Assembly (NCBI GenBank): GCA_002099365.1
Contig: MSED01000004.1
Location: forward strand, 2,790,001-2,854,000
Direction: 5' to 3'
DNA: 64,000 nucleotides
Origin: Phialophora verrucosa
Lineage: Eukaryota; Ascomycota; Eurotiomycetes; Chaetothyriales; Herpotrichiellaceae
Positions 12,165-24,900 of the stretch are shown piece by piece. The notes beneath the pieces were generated by a model. That model ran no database searches. It saw nothing but the letters and a program-made list of their open reading frames with translations, and was not told where the DNA came from. Positions within the stretch are counted from its first letter, which is position 1. Every line of letters begins with the position of its first letter. The translations under genes and the position numbers were made by a program.

Positions 12165-12845
12165 CTTGCCCTGCTGCTTCGGCGGTCGCTGGTCAGAGTC
12201 CGGCTACAAGATAACACGGCCTGCATCTGCCGGACAATCTGGCGCCGGACAATGTCAGTGTCGGATAAGGGAGGCGTGTCAACGGCAGTATTCCAGCAAG
12301 TCAGCGATCGAGGATGCACGGGTGCCACCGACGCAACAGTCTCCCGTGCAAGTAGAAGGGGGGGCAAGAGAGCGGAAAATTGGAAAGCAGGAACCACAAA
12401 TTGAGCTACCCCAGCCTCGACCTGGTAATCACCCATTCAATGCTGGACAGACGTAGTCCCTGTGCTCTGACATGAGCATCCTCCAGCCTGCGGGTCGCGG
12501 TCTGATGGATTCAGGATAAATGAATGACACGGTCTTTCAGGCCGCAGAGGCCGCCAATCACCATGACGGCCGCCTCGCTTGCGGCTCAACCCCGACACTA
12601 ATCACCACCTCGCCGCCCGGGTGGACACCTGGGGAGGCAGTGCTTGGCTTATTTGCAGCATTTGGAAGCGGAGCAGGGGCAGGCCGACTTCGCGGACTCC
12701 TGTGAGACGAGAGACGAGAGACGAGGCAGAGGAGGTTCGGGTGTATCATTGTAGAACATTATCATTTGCAACGTGGACCATCCGCCTGCGCTCCCACAGG
12801 CGAATTAACTAGGCAAAGTGACCGCTTTTCCGTTCCATGTACTCT
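12165..12845. other. intergenic: GH47 promoter and TF 3' flank
   Basis: No gene is supported. A short tandem array of about three GAGACGA units lies near 12704-12725. Confidence 0.45.
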
Positions 12846-14108
12846 TCATGCTTGGAGTAGGACTGTTGCCTTCTTCAGCCTCTGCTCCAACTCGACGTGA
12901 AAGGTCTCGTGCCGTCCAAGGTTCTGAAATCCGTAGATAGGTTTCTTCTTCAGGAAGTCCCCGACTATCGTTGTGAATAGTCCCACCTCTTGGATGAGAC
13001 TGCCTGCCAACTCGTGATCCAGCAAGGGGTTACATTGCGGGACCGGTGTGTCGAAAAAGCCGGGCATGCCCTCGAAGTGCACTTGCTCGTGCAAATATTG
13101 CGACTCGTCCAGTCGCCCTTGGCAAAGCCTCTCGCAGAGCCGCACCAGATGATTGATAATGCTTGACAGTAGCAGATGGCATGAGTAGTCCGTCTGAACC
13201 GATTTGCTGCGGAGGATCCGCCGCACTGCAGCGTTACTCTTCCTCAGCAGATCGAGTTGCATTTCCCGCGGCTGCATGTCGTCCGCCGAGTGCTTTTTCA
13301 AATGAGCCAATAGCTTGATGCAGACCGTCTCCTCGTCTTCAAAGGCCACCTCGGCATGGCGAGACAGGGCCCCATAACGCTGCGGGTGCAGTTTCGAGGG
13401 GTCAACCGGGCATGACGATTGTCTGGAAATGGGGCGGGTTTCTAGCTGAGCCGGCGACAGGTATCGAGTAAAATGTGGAGGACTTAGGCCGGGAGTCGGC
13501 AGGCCGTTGTTGCTGAAGAAGCTGAGATCACTGGCCACCGAGTAACTCCGGTTGTCTGCCATGTCCAGGGCACTCAGAGACTCGGTGGTCTCTTCGAAGT
13601 TGAGCAGGCTCTGATCTCCGCCAACGAGATAGGAAGACCACGTGGGAGCGTTGCACTGTCTCTTGGTGGACTCGTCCGAAGTATGAGTCGTAGCCGGGGA
13701 GGGGATAGACTGTATTGGTGCCGAGTTGTGGACAATCCAGGACTGTGAGTTGATAGTGCCGATCGAGTCGTCCAACGGCCGCTTCCTCCGCTTGCCTACC
13801 ACTTTCCCAACTCTGGACTCGCTGTAGACGCAAGACAACTTCTTTTCACAACATCTACGACATCCTTCTTTATTCCCGTCGCACCGAACCTGGTTCCAGG
13901 CAGAGTCAGCCAGGGTCCCCAGATAGAAAGAAAGCATGGATCTTACCTTTGCCGAAAAGCAGTGGTTACAAGCTGCCCGCAGTTTGATAGGTTTTGGCTC
14001 CGTCTTGGAAAGAGTGGTTGCGGGTTTCGTAGCAGGCGACGAAGTAGAGGCGCCACTAGTCGCAAAAGCGGTCGACGTAGAAGATGTAGATGGCGTCGAG
14101 GATGCCAT
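12846..14108 (-). CDS. Zn2Cys6 binuclear-cluster transcription factor (AflR-like)
   Basis: Fungal zinc-cluster DNA-binding regulator of 401 aa. Exons are 13947-14108 and 12846-13889. The start is the ATG at 14108; the frame runs further up only to non-ATG codons. After a Ser/Thr-rich head comes the cluster Cys47-x2-Cys50-x6-Cys57-x6-Cys64-x2-Cys67-x6-Cys74, followed by a basic tail KRRKRP. A 57-nt intron (13890-13946, GTAAGA...CCAG) interrupts the cluster between AK and VRCDG. It contains no in-frame stop, so retention would insert 19 residues and break the spacing. The C-terminal half is helical (CIKLLAHLKKH, LLLSSIINHLVRLCERLC), like the regulatory region of AflR-type factors. Targets are unknown, and no biosynthetic cluster lies beside it. 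Confidence 0.85.
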   Translation of the reverse strand: MASSTPSTSSTSTAFATSGASTSSPATKPATTLSKTEPKPIKLRAACNHCFSAKVRSMLSFYLGTLADSAWNQVRCDGNKEGCRRCCEKKLSCVYSESRVGKVVGKRRKRPLDDSIGTINSQSWIVHNSAPIQSIPSPATTHTSDESTKRQCNAPTWSSYLVGGDQSLLNFEETTESLSALDMADNRSYSVASDLSFFSNNGLPTPGLSPPHFTRYLSPAQLETRPISRQSSCPVDPSKLHPQRYGALSRHAEVAFEDEETVCIKLLAHLKKHSADDMQPREMQLDLLRKSNAAVRRILRSKSVQTDYSCHLLLSSIINHLVRLCERLCQGRLDESQYLHEQVHFEGMPGFFDTPVPQCNPLLDHELAGSLIQEVGLFTTIVGDFLKKKPIYGFQNLGRHETFHVELEQRLKKATVLLQA

Positions 14109-16344
14109 TGACGTTGTTGTTGTCGTCGCCCTTGCGCCTGTCAACCACCATGTCTCAGACCGAGAATGCAATGTACATACCCAGATTCGGCGACCATGTT
14201 GGAGATTGTGCAGTGAGGATGGGCCTAGGCCAGTGTCGATCTGCAGATTCGCGCGGGAAAGGGTTGGAGATCCGAGTCAACAGTCCAAGCAAGAAGGTCT
14301 CAGTCTGTAAATGCGAGGCCCAAGGGGTGACCACAATGGCACGGACGGACGTGTATCGGCAGGGTTGATACTCTGGCTGGCTATATCAAGATCAGAATAA
14401 GCCTATAGTGTGAGGACTGCAGCAGCAGGTCACGGATGGAACTGGGCCGATTTATCATTTCATTGCTGCTCGCGCTTAGGGTCGAGATAGGAGCAGCCTC
14501 GAGGCTAGAGATGATCTAGTGCCGTAAGTGGGCTTGCATCCATTTGCCGCGTGGGATGCGAAGGCTGGAGCCGTGATGGGCAGGCATTTCGGGAGAATGG
14601 CAGTGAGACTGGTTGTGCCACGATGCTCGTCCCTTTCATGCTGTGGTAGTCAGCACCAGCGCAAGCAAACGCTTTAGGAGCAGGGGAGGTACCAGATGCA
14701 GAACAGGGAGACGGGTGACAGGGGCGAATGCAAGGATCAGGGGTCTGTGCCCCCCTAGCGTTGTGGTGCTAGCTTTGGGATCTGGGCTCACTGGCGCCAC
14801 GAACAGCACCTCGAGGGACAGGTGGGAGCGGTAAAGAGCAAGAATGGGCCCCGTAGTATTGTGGGGTCCGCCATCGAAATGTCGAAATGTCAAGAGTGAC
14901 AATTTCGACCCGTTCATCCATTCCGATGTCAGACGGCAATATTTTGGGTACGACCATCAGACCGCTGCCCCAGTTATTTCTGAGCTTGGCGGCTGAGTCT
15001 GAAAGCGATAAACGACATCAGGATACGTCCGCTTATGCGGGCGGGGAGTGAAGGAGCACGGGGGACGATGATGTGACTGCACCACAGGTACTCATGTTCA
15101 CGCTTGCTGTCGAGCGGAACCTACTCAGCGAACGACCGTTCGGCAGTCAATCAATGCGGGAAGATAGAGCACTCGGCGGGATACCAGGCAGGAAACCCCG
15201 TGTTGTGAGGTCGACAACAAGAAACCCTCTGCTTGCACGCGTACTCGTATACCAGTAACAGCAGACGAAGTGCCTCCGCAACGGCTGCAATGTGTCTCTG
15301 AACTGGGGCGGGAATGATGACCATCAGGACCACATCACACGGACGTCATCATAGATCCCCCGTCGTCGTCAGATTACCGTCGAGGCCGCCGTTTCGAATT
15401 CAGACTTCCTTAGATGATACAGGTATCATTGGCCGATCAGATTATAACTACTCCGTCGTCTGGAGAACACAGGGGGGCCATCACAGCAGGAGCAGGAATC
15501 GGGAACGACCTGGACTCGAGTGAACCAGCAGATTCAGCTCCGCCAATCTTTCAGCAAGCAACCCCAAACAGTATCAAAGGACTGTCGAGAACGATGCCAA
15601 CGTCACAACGGGCAAACGTGGTTAGCAGGCACGGGGGCGATGCGAGTCGCTTGTTAGCGGTGCATTATCATAGAGGGACGCTAGTGAAATCAGTGTCCTT
15701 CACCTCCTCGTCGCTCATCCCTTTCTTTATCATGCTGCATGATCAGAGTTGAGCAATAGAAATGTGGTAAGATTTCTAATATGCAACTGCCTGTATAATC
15801 GCCATCAGATGGTTGAGCATCTACAGCATTATATCGGTTGAGCTACAACTCAACATGGGATACATTGTACTTCTGTACCAGCCCCGTGCCTGAGTGCCTC
15901 CTAGCGGCGATACGACTGACGCCCTGCATGCCGCCCATAGCGCCGTTCCTGGCCTTCAACCACGTTCACTGCAGCAAAATGTGCGAGCGACACATATCTG
16001 CTACGATATCTTCTCTCTTTTCGAGGAGCGATTGTTGCTGTCACAAGACGTGTGCTCCACGGCAGCATCGCCATGTGGGCTTCTCCGAACACAGTCTGCA
16101 GCAGAATTGCAATTCCGTATCGAGGAGGATTCGTCAATGGCCAACCGATACAGAAGCGCCATCAATTTGCGGTCATCCTGTTCTGCTCCTGTGCATACCC
16201 ACCTCCACATCCCCATTATTGGAGGCGGTCTCAGCCGTAGTCGACCCAAAGAGTGAATCATCATAACCAACGGGACATTCATCAATCACCAGCTAGCAAC
16301 GTTTTCAGCCGGCAGGGGTCGTCTCGTGCAAATGCAAAGAGACG

Positions 16345-16590
16345 TCACTTGATCTTGAGACTATGTACCTCGTCCATCACCACATGAATCTCGTACCAGG
16401 ACTCGTACGTGAACAACGCAATCTCGGAATTCGGACAATCCCCTCCACATCCACGACAGTGGCGTCTCGTCCTAACCTGCATATGGCCGCCACACTCAAT
16501 TCTTTTCTCAAAAGAGTCGGCGCCAATTGCTCCTTTGAGGACGGCCTTCAAAGAAAATCCACGAGGCTGCTCGTGCGTAACGACGATCAT
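16345..16590 (-). CDS. doubtful small ORF, Cys-rich
   Basis: An 81-residue ATG-started frame, the most protein-like ORF in the gene-poor stretch. It has a mixed composition with six cysteines, four of them close together in CRGCGGDC. A GTATTTGTAG string directly upstream could be a splice acceptor, which would make this a 3' exon. I do not recognise the family. The opposite strand is open over the same bases, which argues that either frame may be chance. Listed only so that it can be tested. Confidence 0.2.
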   Translation of the reverse strand: MIVVTHEQPRGFSLKAVLKGAIGADSFEKRIECGGHMQVRTRRHCRGCGGDCPNSEIALFTYESWYEIHVVMDEVHSLKIK

Positions 16591-16847
16591 TTCGCCTACA
16601 AATACCAGTGACCTGATCCCACGTGGTCATCTAACACCCCGTCCTTTGGTTGATCTCATTTGGATTGCGGCCGGAGTGGCATACGGACACTCGCCACAGA
16701 GCTCAATAATACTTACGTGATTTATTTTCGCCAGGAGCGCATGGCTTGATGGGCGAATTATACTGAGAACGTCAATAGGTGTTGAGCCCCCCAGTACACT
16801 AAGCACGTACTCCGTACAGAGGCGGGTAATTTACGAGTCCAACGCAG

Positions 16848-16869
16848 CTATGTATATGCTATGTATATG
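16848..16869. repeat. 11-bp tandem duplication
   Basis: Two perfect adjacent copies of CTATGTATATG in the gene-poor stretch. Confidence 0.8.
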
Positions 16870-19800
16870 CAGAGAAGATTCCATCATCGCCATCGATACC
16901 GCGGTGATCTGACATTCGAACAATTCCTCTGACTGACCGACGTGATTTCGGAGGCGAGCATCCAGACAGGCAAGGCGGGGGCTAAATGATGGTCCTGTTC
17001 AACAGCATCTGACTGGGCTGCTCGCACTCCAACGCTCATACCTGCTTCCCGCCCGCTGGCTGGGCCACTCGCACGAGTACTCCGTAAGCTTGTCTTCTCA
17101 GCCGCACGTTGCTGCTCGGCAGAAAGACGGTGGCTCCAGTAGCGATGGCGCATCCTGGTCTCCCAAGGCAAGTGCGGCTAGGGCGATTGCTTACCTGATA
17201 ATCACCCCCAGCTCACCTATTTATAAAGCCGCCCGTACTACGAGATCTGAACAGGAACACCAAAGTCCGGAACGATAAGATCACCGCCGCCTGCCACCTG
17301 CCCAGCAGGTTGGGCGGTCGGCCTAGCTCAGTGCTACGTCGAACCCTCGCCAGGACGAAAATGAAGGTTCTTGCTAACATGCTAAACCTAATGGTAACGT
17401 GGTGACAGCAACCGAGGCGGCAATTGCAGGCGATGCGTTCCAGCTGCCAAGTCGCTTCGAGGGAACGTACAAGCACGGTATGCCTCTTCTAGACTGTCTT
17501 GTCCCTCCTGTTTTGTGTTTTCTGAGTCTCGTATGTCACTCTCGCACCGCATTTGTGATAGCATTGCCAACCAAGCTGGAACGTCTGGACGGAAATACGA
17601 ACGTCTGTGACCACGCGCGGGCAGGATACGAAGTCTCAGCCGAAAAAGAAGGCGATGCTGAGCTACCCGTAGTCTTGTCCTGCCTGGCCTGGCCTCTATG
17701 GGACTCCCTTAAGAGCTGAGCAAAGAGTTGATGGGACATCACTTGCCGTAACCGTCGCCGTTGACCGCGAGATTGCTCAATTGCTCGCCCAGCTCGCTTA
17801 CAACCTTCAGCGCTTTCTGCGCGCGCCCAGCACCTTCGCCCAGGACCGCCGCACTGCTGTTTCTGTGGACGTGAATCAGCTAACCGTGGCCGGACCTAAC
17901 CTCAAACGCGTCAATCCGAGCGCAGACAGAAATGAGGCCTTTGCATTCTGGACAGCTAGTGCACATCTCAATAAAGAACAGATTACCAAGCAAACCTTGC
18001 GGTGGGCCAGGCCAATGGCACGCCAACCTTGTCTTTCCTTGTGATGTTTGCAATTCCAATTATCTGTGCATCGGCTGATTGCCGGTCTCACCTCGCCAAG
18101 AGATACTCTTGCCAATTACATGCTGCTGAATTCTTACTGAAACGGCATCATGATGCTGAACACAGGGATTTGCGGCGACAGCTTAGCCTCGATCCAAGCT
18201 TGATTGAAACGCTGGTCCTCGTCCCAGCCTTGCCGTGGGGACGCTATAGAAGGGGCCTTGCATGGTCGGCTCGGTCGATACCCAGTATCCAGTAGCTCAC
18301 ATACCAACCATCACCTTGTTGAGCCCCATACAAAGGTATCCATCCTGCCTCTGAAGGGGCTCAGGCAGTCAGCACGGAGCAGGGTCATCGGAATCAAGCA
18401 GCCCTAGTGTGGCTGTCGGGAGTGCAACTTGTTCTACGAGATACGACCATGGCTCCCTTCCACAAGACTCTCCTCGAGTCAACACTTCAACCGGAGCACT
18501 TCTGCGAGAACCCCGGGTTGCGGTTGCTGAGCATAGATCAACATCTTCTCCCCGCGGACCCGCATTGACAACAGGATTATCAGCCTGGCCCTTCTTGCTG
18601 ATGGTCTCACAGGTGACGGGATATGTTCTGCTCTAGATTCTCTAGTGGTATAGCCTACTGGCGGGTAAAGAGAGCGTCATTACCCACAAGTGTCGATCAT
18701 CTACAGACACATGTGTCTGCCTCCTGCACTGTGTATGGCGGTTGGGACGGCACCTCTGCGTCTCCACAACTGCTGACTGAATATCATATAGTAGAATCCA
18801 CTTCACCGCGCAAGAATCGACGGTCATCTGTGGAGCCTCGCCCTTGGTCTTCATATGAGAATTACGCCATTCTTCGGCCCCTAGCCACACAGAGCAAAAG
18901 TACTTTGTTGTTGATTTCCTACAGTGGTAATGGGCCTGAGTGCGATAGGCTTTCGGCCGTGCCTCAGTCGCCTCAGGGCCGCGAAGGACTTGGTATCAGG
19001 CACAACCCTGATCCGCAACTTGGAACAAGCTATTATGAGGATATGGAATGTCCAACTTCCCTTTACATAGCCTTCTCGATCCCACTCAATACTGAGCCAG
19101 GCTCTACTATAAGACTGCGGCCCACTTGGATGACCGGAATCTGACTCGCACTCACTGCAACCTGGTGCAGCTAAGATCAACATCGCCCCCATCTGCAACC
19201 GCGACATACAGCATGCAGCCAGCAATGGACCCCATCAGCTTGACGGTCGGGCTCGACGTGGACAGCTGTCACGGCGACTTCCAAAAGAACGGGCAGCAAT
19301 AGACGTGGGACACACTGTTTCCAGCTAGTCAAACTTTGAAAAGGGCATCTACTGCTTATTCTGGTCTTTCGAAAGCATAGTCTATTCTCTCACGACGACG
19401 GCGGCGGGACGTCCTTGGGGCTCTCAGGTCGATTGCTGACGCTCTAGCATCCATATACTAGGATATGCCGAGAATTGTGATAGCTCGAGGAAGGTTGGGA
19501 ACACACTAGAGAAATCAGCAGGCTCGGTGCTGACTGTCAAAAGAGCGCGAGCGCAGGAGTCCTAGCGGTTCTCGACCCAGAGCCGCATCGGCTCCGACAG
19601 CAACTGACTCAGTACAGGCAAGGACCACCATGCACTGAAACACAGCCGCAGAGATGAGCCAGAAGGGCATCTCCGTGCCATTTGCTGCCGCCCCGACTAG
19701 GCGCAGCGTCTGCTTACGAGTGCAGTGGTGAGGTCTCAAACTCTATGAACTCTAGTCCGGTGAGTACCTGGTGACGACGGTGATGCTGGAGCCGGACGAT

Positions 19801-20467
19801 CGAGCGCGCTCGGCCATTTGGAGCAGCTTTACTTTTCCTCTTTGTCTTGCAGTGGCCGACCTTACAGATGCTACAGTGGATAATCCGCATCTTCACTCGC
19901 ACGCACACAACGGTTGCCATGACTGTTCTCCTTCTCCGCCCCTTCTCGAATACCTGTCGGGGTGTGACTCAACCAAGAGGAGGCCACACGGAGAATTCGA
20001 ATGTTCATGAAAGATGAGTCAAGTGGCCAGTGACTGGAGATACGGGTGAGCAGTGCCAATACACGCCGTCCACCCTTAGCAGTCCACCTGATGGCGGAAT
20101 GAGAGACGGGGAGTCGTGTCCAAGGCAAGAACGTAGGTTCCTGAACGCTGCGAAAGACATATTGCTCCATATGACATACAGCCGACGGTTGCAGGTTGCC
20201 TTGAACTTTAGACCGACAACTGCGGTCGAATGGCTCGTTTCAATTCATGGTGCACTGCACCCATCAGAAGGCCGACTTGGCTGTTCTAGAAGCACAGTAT
20301 CGGCCGGACGCCGCCCTCCATCGCAATGTCCTGGGGTATTCCACATCGAGGCTCGCAGGGCGCTTGCTTGCTGTTCGCCTGCTGGGCAATCCACACTGAC
20401 CATGTAAAGCCTCGGGAGCTGTACCCTGCGGACACATCAACGGCGTCTTATCTCTGTCTGGTCGTTT

Positions 20468-20491
20468 CACACACACACAGAGAGAGAGAGA
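20468..20491. repeat. compound CA/GA microsatellite
   Basis: Six CA units followed directly by six GA units, a simple-sequence repeat in non-coding DNA that is likely to vary in length between strains. Confidence 0.85.
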
Positions 20492-21918
20492 CCGGGGTGC
20501 CTCATCACTGGCATGGTCCATGTCGCCTCCTCAGCGTCACAGCTGCTTTTGCTCCTCGTTAGCACGTTTACAGTGCAAGACCGCCACCACCTCCCGATCC
20601 TCTCACCTGCTTCCAATGCCAATGGACGTACTCATGTCTGAATCTAGCCCGATAGAGTATTGACTTTATTCGCCTTTCACTCTTCTTTTGGGATTGGTTG
20701 TGGGGTTGGGGGCTTTACCGAACGAGTTTACGTCCGTTAAACTGCATGCCCTCCCTTTCGGACGTCTACACTCTCGTATTCGTCTTGCACGAGGCTGATT
20801 AGCTGACTCAACAGGCATCAAGAACGAGGACCGAAGCGAGGAACAAACGAAGCGACTCGAAGCCCTCAGTGGCAATCAAAAAAACAAACGGCAAGAGCTC
20901 GACCGGTCAGTCGCGCCACATATCACGTATTCCCTTCGAGAGAATGTCGTGCATTACAAGGATGGATGGTGCTGCACGCTTGATCCTTCCAGACTACATA
21001 TCACCACGCGCAAGAGCCTAGCCATCCCTTAGCACAAGGACGATCCAGCAGAGCCTGCGTCTTACTCGTCGCGTACGAGTGCCATAAGGTGAGGTCGAGA
21101 CACCCCCCCCGAGAGACAGACATACATGGCAAGCGTAGGAGAGAGAGACGAGAGAGCGCAAACAAAGACAACGATCGACGCAGGTGCAGTGTAGCGTAGT
21201 GTACCGACGATCCGAAGAAGGATGCAAAGGAATTGTAGAAGCTGACCATGCGTCGCCAACACTGCCACTACCACTGCAGCTACAGTACCGTAGGTACGCC
21301 CGAGGAGAAATGCCATGGTCAGCGTCGTCGCAGTACATACCAGATCCCACACTCCACATCCCACATCCCGCATGGATCACACACATCAGAGGTGTGTATG
21401 AGGACGTCACATGGATTTCCCTGCATCGTATGTCATGGCCCATCTTCGCTTCGGAGCGGGCCTGTCCTTTTCTGCTTCTGTTCTGGACCGTAGTGCCTGG
21501 TGGTATATGCTCACTCGCTCACTCACATCTACAGTACTCTGGCGCGCTTGTCCGCCTCTTCTCGTGGGGCGCCGAACCCAAAAGCGAGAGATCAAAGCAA
21601 AGCGAGCGTCGACTGACTATTATAGTTACTGTACTGTGCGGAAGGCGGCCAAACTCCTCTGGGCACTTACTTCCATGGCTGTGTCCGTGAGAAACTATTG
21701 ACCGACCGAGCGAAGGGCTGACCAACTGGCTAGTTGATATTGGGATTATTGATTTTTAGCAGGAATTCTCCGCGTTCTTAGATACGAGTAGGTAGTTTGT
21801 ATGCACGGGGCCGGATAAGGGACAATCGAGTTCTCCTCTATCCGTCCGTCGTCGCTCTGACACGCAGGCACATCACTCGGCTTCGCCATTGGGACATTGA
21901 TGAAATTACACCCATCTC

Positions 21919-24900
21919 TCATACCTCGCCGCCAATCCTGCCTAGACCGCCGTTCCTTTCCTGAGCCTGAGCCTTCTGAAACTGCCTGATCAGGCCCAAT
22001 GGGCCCATCGGCGCCATAATAGCCCGTACGTCTCGTTCGTTTTCTTCCTCGCTGTCAGCGCCGGAGGAGGAATCGACTTCGTAGTTCCAGGATCCCAAGT
22101 CCCCTGATTGGGAGTGAGAACGAGGCCGCGGAGCTGCAGAGCCTTTTGCTTGGGAGGGAGGAATAGGATGATCCGCAGTCGACATGGCAGCCTGCAGATG
22201 TTCCGGAGGCTGATCTTCCTCTTCGGCGACGTCGTCCGGGTGGAGTCCATGTGTACGATCGGCGGGCGCAGTCCGACGCGGAAGTTTGGCCAGTAAGCCA
22301 CCGACACCGCGAGGTCTCAGCGCTTGAGGCGATGCAGTGCCAAAGCCGCTTGCTGATGGCTGGTGATGAGGGTCAAGGAGGAGGGATTGGAGCGGAGACT
22401 GTCCTCCGTGTCCTTGACTCGCACCGTGGTTCTGGGCCAGGGGGTTAAATCTGGGAGTCCCGAAAGTCCCGCGTTGAGGAGGCGGAGATGCCAACGAACC
22501 CACAAGAGGTCCTGAACTACCGTGACGATGCAGCTGCGGGTGTCCTGCATGCTCCGCATGAGGCGGGAAGGACGGTGATGCGAGCCCGGGGACCGGAGGC
22601 GGGAAATTGAAGCGACGTCGAGAGCTGGCGTATGGGAAGTGGATGTCTGTCTTTGGATTGCGAGCGTAGTCGTTCATGAAGCCCCAGTAGCTGTGCTCGA
22701 GTTTGTTGTCCTTGGAGGCAAAATAGTCCTCCCTCGGATTTGTGTTCGCATTTGGCTTGTTGTTGTTGGTGTTGGTGATAGTGTTCGCAGGGGCGGCAAT
22801 TGTGCCATCCGCATTCATGGCTTCTCTCTCCTTAGGAGCTGGCCTGATGGCCTGGCCCATGAAGCTGAACTCGGCGAACGTGCAAACATAGCCAATCCCG
22901 TCGACATGTACGGTGAACTCGCGGAAGAAGTCGATGATGCGCTCACTGCATCGAGGCAGAGAGAACCATAGCACGAATGGCGTGAAGAAGATGCTCAGCA
23001 CCTCCTCCAGGAAAATCATCACCTTCATCTGGTAGAGCTGGGAAAATTCCTCCTTGACCTCGACAGTGTGCAGGCGATTGGCCCAGTGATTCGGCTCGTA
23101 GTGCGTAAACTGGATCACTTCCTGGATGGAGAAGGCCGTGTCGTACACCATGTTGTCTTCGGGCAACAGGCCGCGCGCCACCGCCCAGATCGAACCAAAG
23201 ATGCCAATGTAGAAGATGGTGGTGCGGCCGGGCGTGACCTCGAAGTTGAGGAAGTTGTCCTGATCCAGGACGGTGGCGAGGCCGAGGACCGAGACGACGG
23301 CCCCGGAAACCAGGCTGACGAACCGAGCAATCTGGATGGTTTTGTCCTTGGGGAACTGGTTGATGTACCGGTCCGCAAAGGGGTACGACATGTTGATCCG
23401 CCGGCGGAAGAGGTGGTGCAGCTCGTTGAACTCGCGGAACTTCCACTGCGCAAAAGGCGTGTAGTCCCTCATGCCGATCTGGCCCGGGTTCTTCTGGTAG
23501 TCGTTGAAGTTCTGGAAGAAGTGCCGGAGGACGAAAAAGGTGGCCAGGAAGGGCGCAAAAGCCAGGCTCGTGATGCCGGCGATGATGAAACGCGACCGTA
23601 GGGCACTGGCCAAATCTTTGCGATGCGTGTCCCTCAGGAAGAGAGGGCGGACCTGGCCTTTCCGGTTGAAGACAAAGTCCATGATGCAGAGATCGATGTT
23701 CCATTCCAGGGTGCGGGTGAAGAGCTTGCGGTGGCGGAAGTACGGGATCGGTAACGTCAGGTCCAGGATGTCCTTGTTGATCATGGCGATCATGTAGTTC
23801 TGTCGGCGCATGAGCCTGTTGGCGATGTCGTGGGCATCCATGCGTTGCTTGTCCTGGGTCTTGACGAAGGCACCCGCCCGTGTCGACTTGGACGTGATGG
23901 TGGGGTTTGAATCGCGCAAGGCCATGAGCCGGCTGACGACTTCCTGCCACGATATGGACTGGATCTCCTGCTCCGGAATGTCGAGGAGGTAGAAGTAGAA
24001 ATCGTGCATGTGGTACAAACGCGGGATGTCGAAAATGTACAGAACGCCTTTCCAGAGCCATACAAACGTGGTACACCATAGCAATGCATTCGGGGTGAAT
24101 CCCATTCTTTTGGTACACTGCGGGACGAGGATTTCGGTCATTGTGGTACTCCCTCTTATCTTCCGGTAGTCGATGCATTGGGTTAAAAAAACGGAGAAGC
24201 CCACGACAAACGCGACGTTGAGAAGATTGAAGAAGCGCATAAGCAGGGTGGACCAGAAGCCGTGGTGGAGGTAGTAAGTATACACCTCGAGCAGGAAATT
24301 GTCCAGGTCTGTCACGTTGACCCAGCGGAACATGGCTTTCTCCTTCGGGTCCGCGCTCGCAAGATTGCCTCCTACGATCCCATTGACGGGCTGTGCTCTC
24401 GACGGGATCTGGCTGCCTGGCTGGGGACCAGGGCGGCGTCTCATATTAGGACCGGTGGCTGTCGTTGAGGGACCTGCGTCGTCTCGCCGTGGAGGACCAT
24501 CAGGCATCGAGCTTGGTGGCGGAGGCAGTGTGATGGAGTCTGGGTCTATGTCCTGCGCGTGGTGGTCGATGAGGAGCGACGCAGGCACATCGTCATCCGC
24601 CTCTTCCACATCCAACAGCTTGCTGTGTCTGCCATATCGCCGCGACCTGGTCTGCATCCTGCTCTTGTCTTTGCGAGGTATCTGAACATGGCCCTGGCCC
24701 CTGGTGGCTGGCTGACTCGTGGGTAGAACATCTCTTCGATGCGCGGGCGCTCTGAAGTCGTTCGAGGCTTGATCATTGAAGCTGTCCCTTCGGTTGACGC
24801 CATCTGGAGCCATAGCTGCGGTCTCCTCAACGTCCAAGCCCTCCGAGTCTTCGTCTTGTTCCCGGAGTGTTTCATAGATGGAGGCAGAGGGGTTGTTGGA

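Larger units (their letters stand above)
14109..21918. other. 7.8 kb gene-poor region
   Basis: Between two minus-strand genes, the longest gap in the window. All ORFs are short, overlap on opposite strands and lack motifs, apart from a weak candidate at 16345-16590. I see no transposase, reverse transcriptase, terminal repeats or marked AT-richness, so a RIP-mutated element is not evident. It holds two copies of TACTCCGTA (16808-16816 and 17078-17086), an 11-bp tandem pair (16848-16869), a CA/GA microsatellite (20468-20491), an eight-C run (21103-21110) followed by a purine tract, and CACTC-rich sequence near 21510. Part must be the promoter of the zinc-cluster gene. Confidence 0.55.

Noticed and set aside
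17280..17345. tRNA-like B box (GGTTCGA on minus)
   Set aside because: The matching A box, acceptor stem and terminator were not found; other GGTTCGA hits (27281, 31688, 59670) fail the same way or lie in coding DNA.
18623..19144. 173-aa ORF on plus in the gene desert
   Set aside because: Composition looks random, several minus-strand ORFs overlap, no motif.
21061..21160. C-run and purine tract as a possible origin or terminator
   Set aside because: Simple-sequence DNA with no supporting structure or context.
22943..24178. 411-aa ORF on minus
   Set aside because: Shadow of ATG9 in another frame; His/Pro/Arg-biased composition, while the Atg9 frame has clear conserved motifs.
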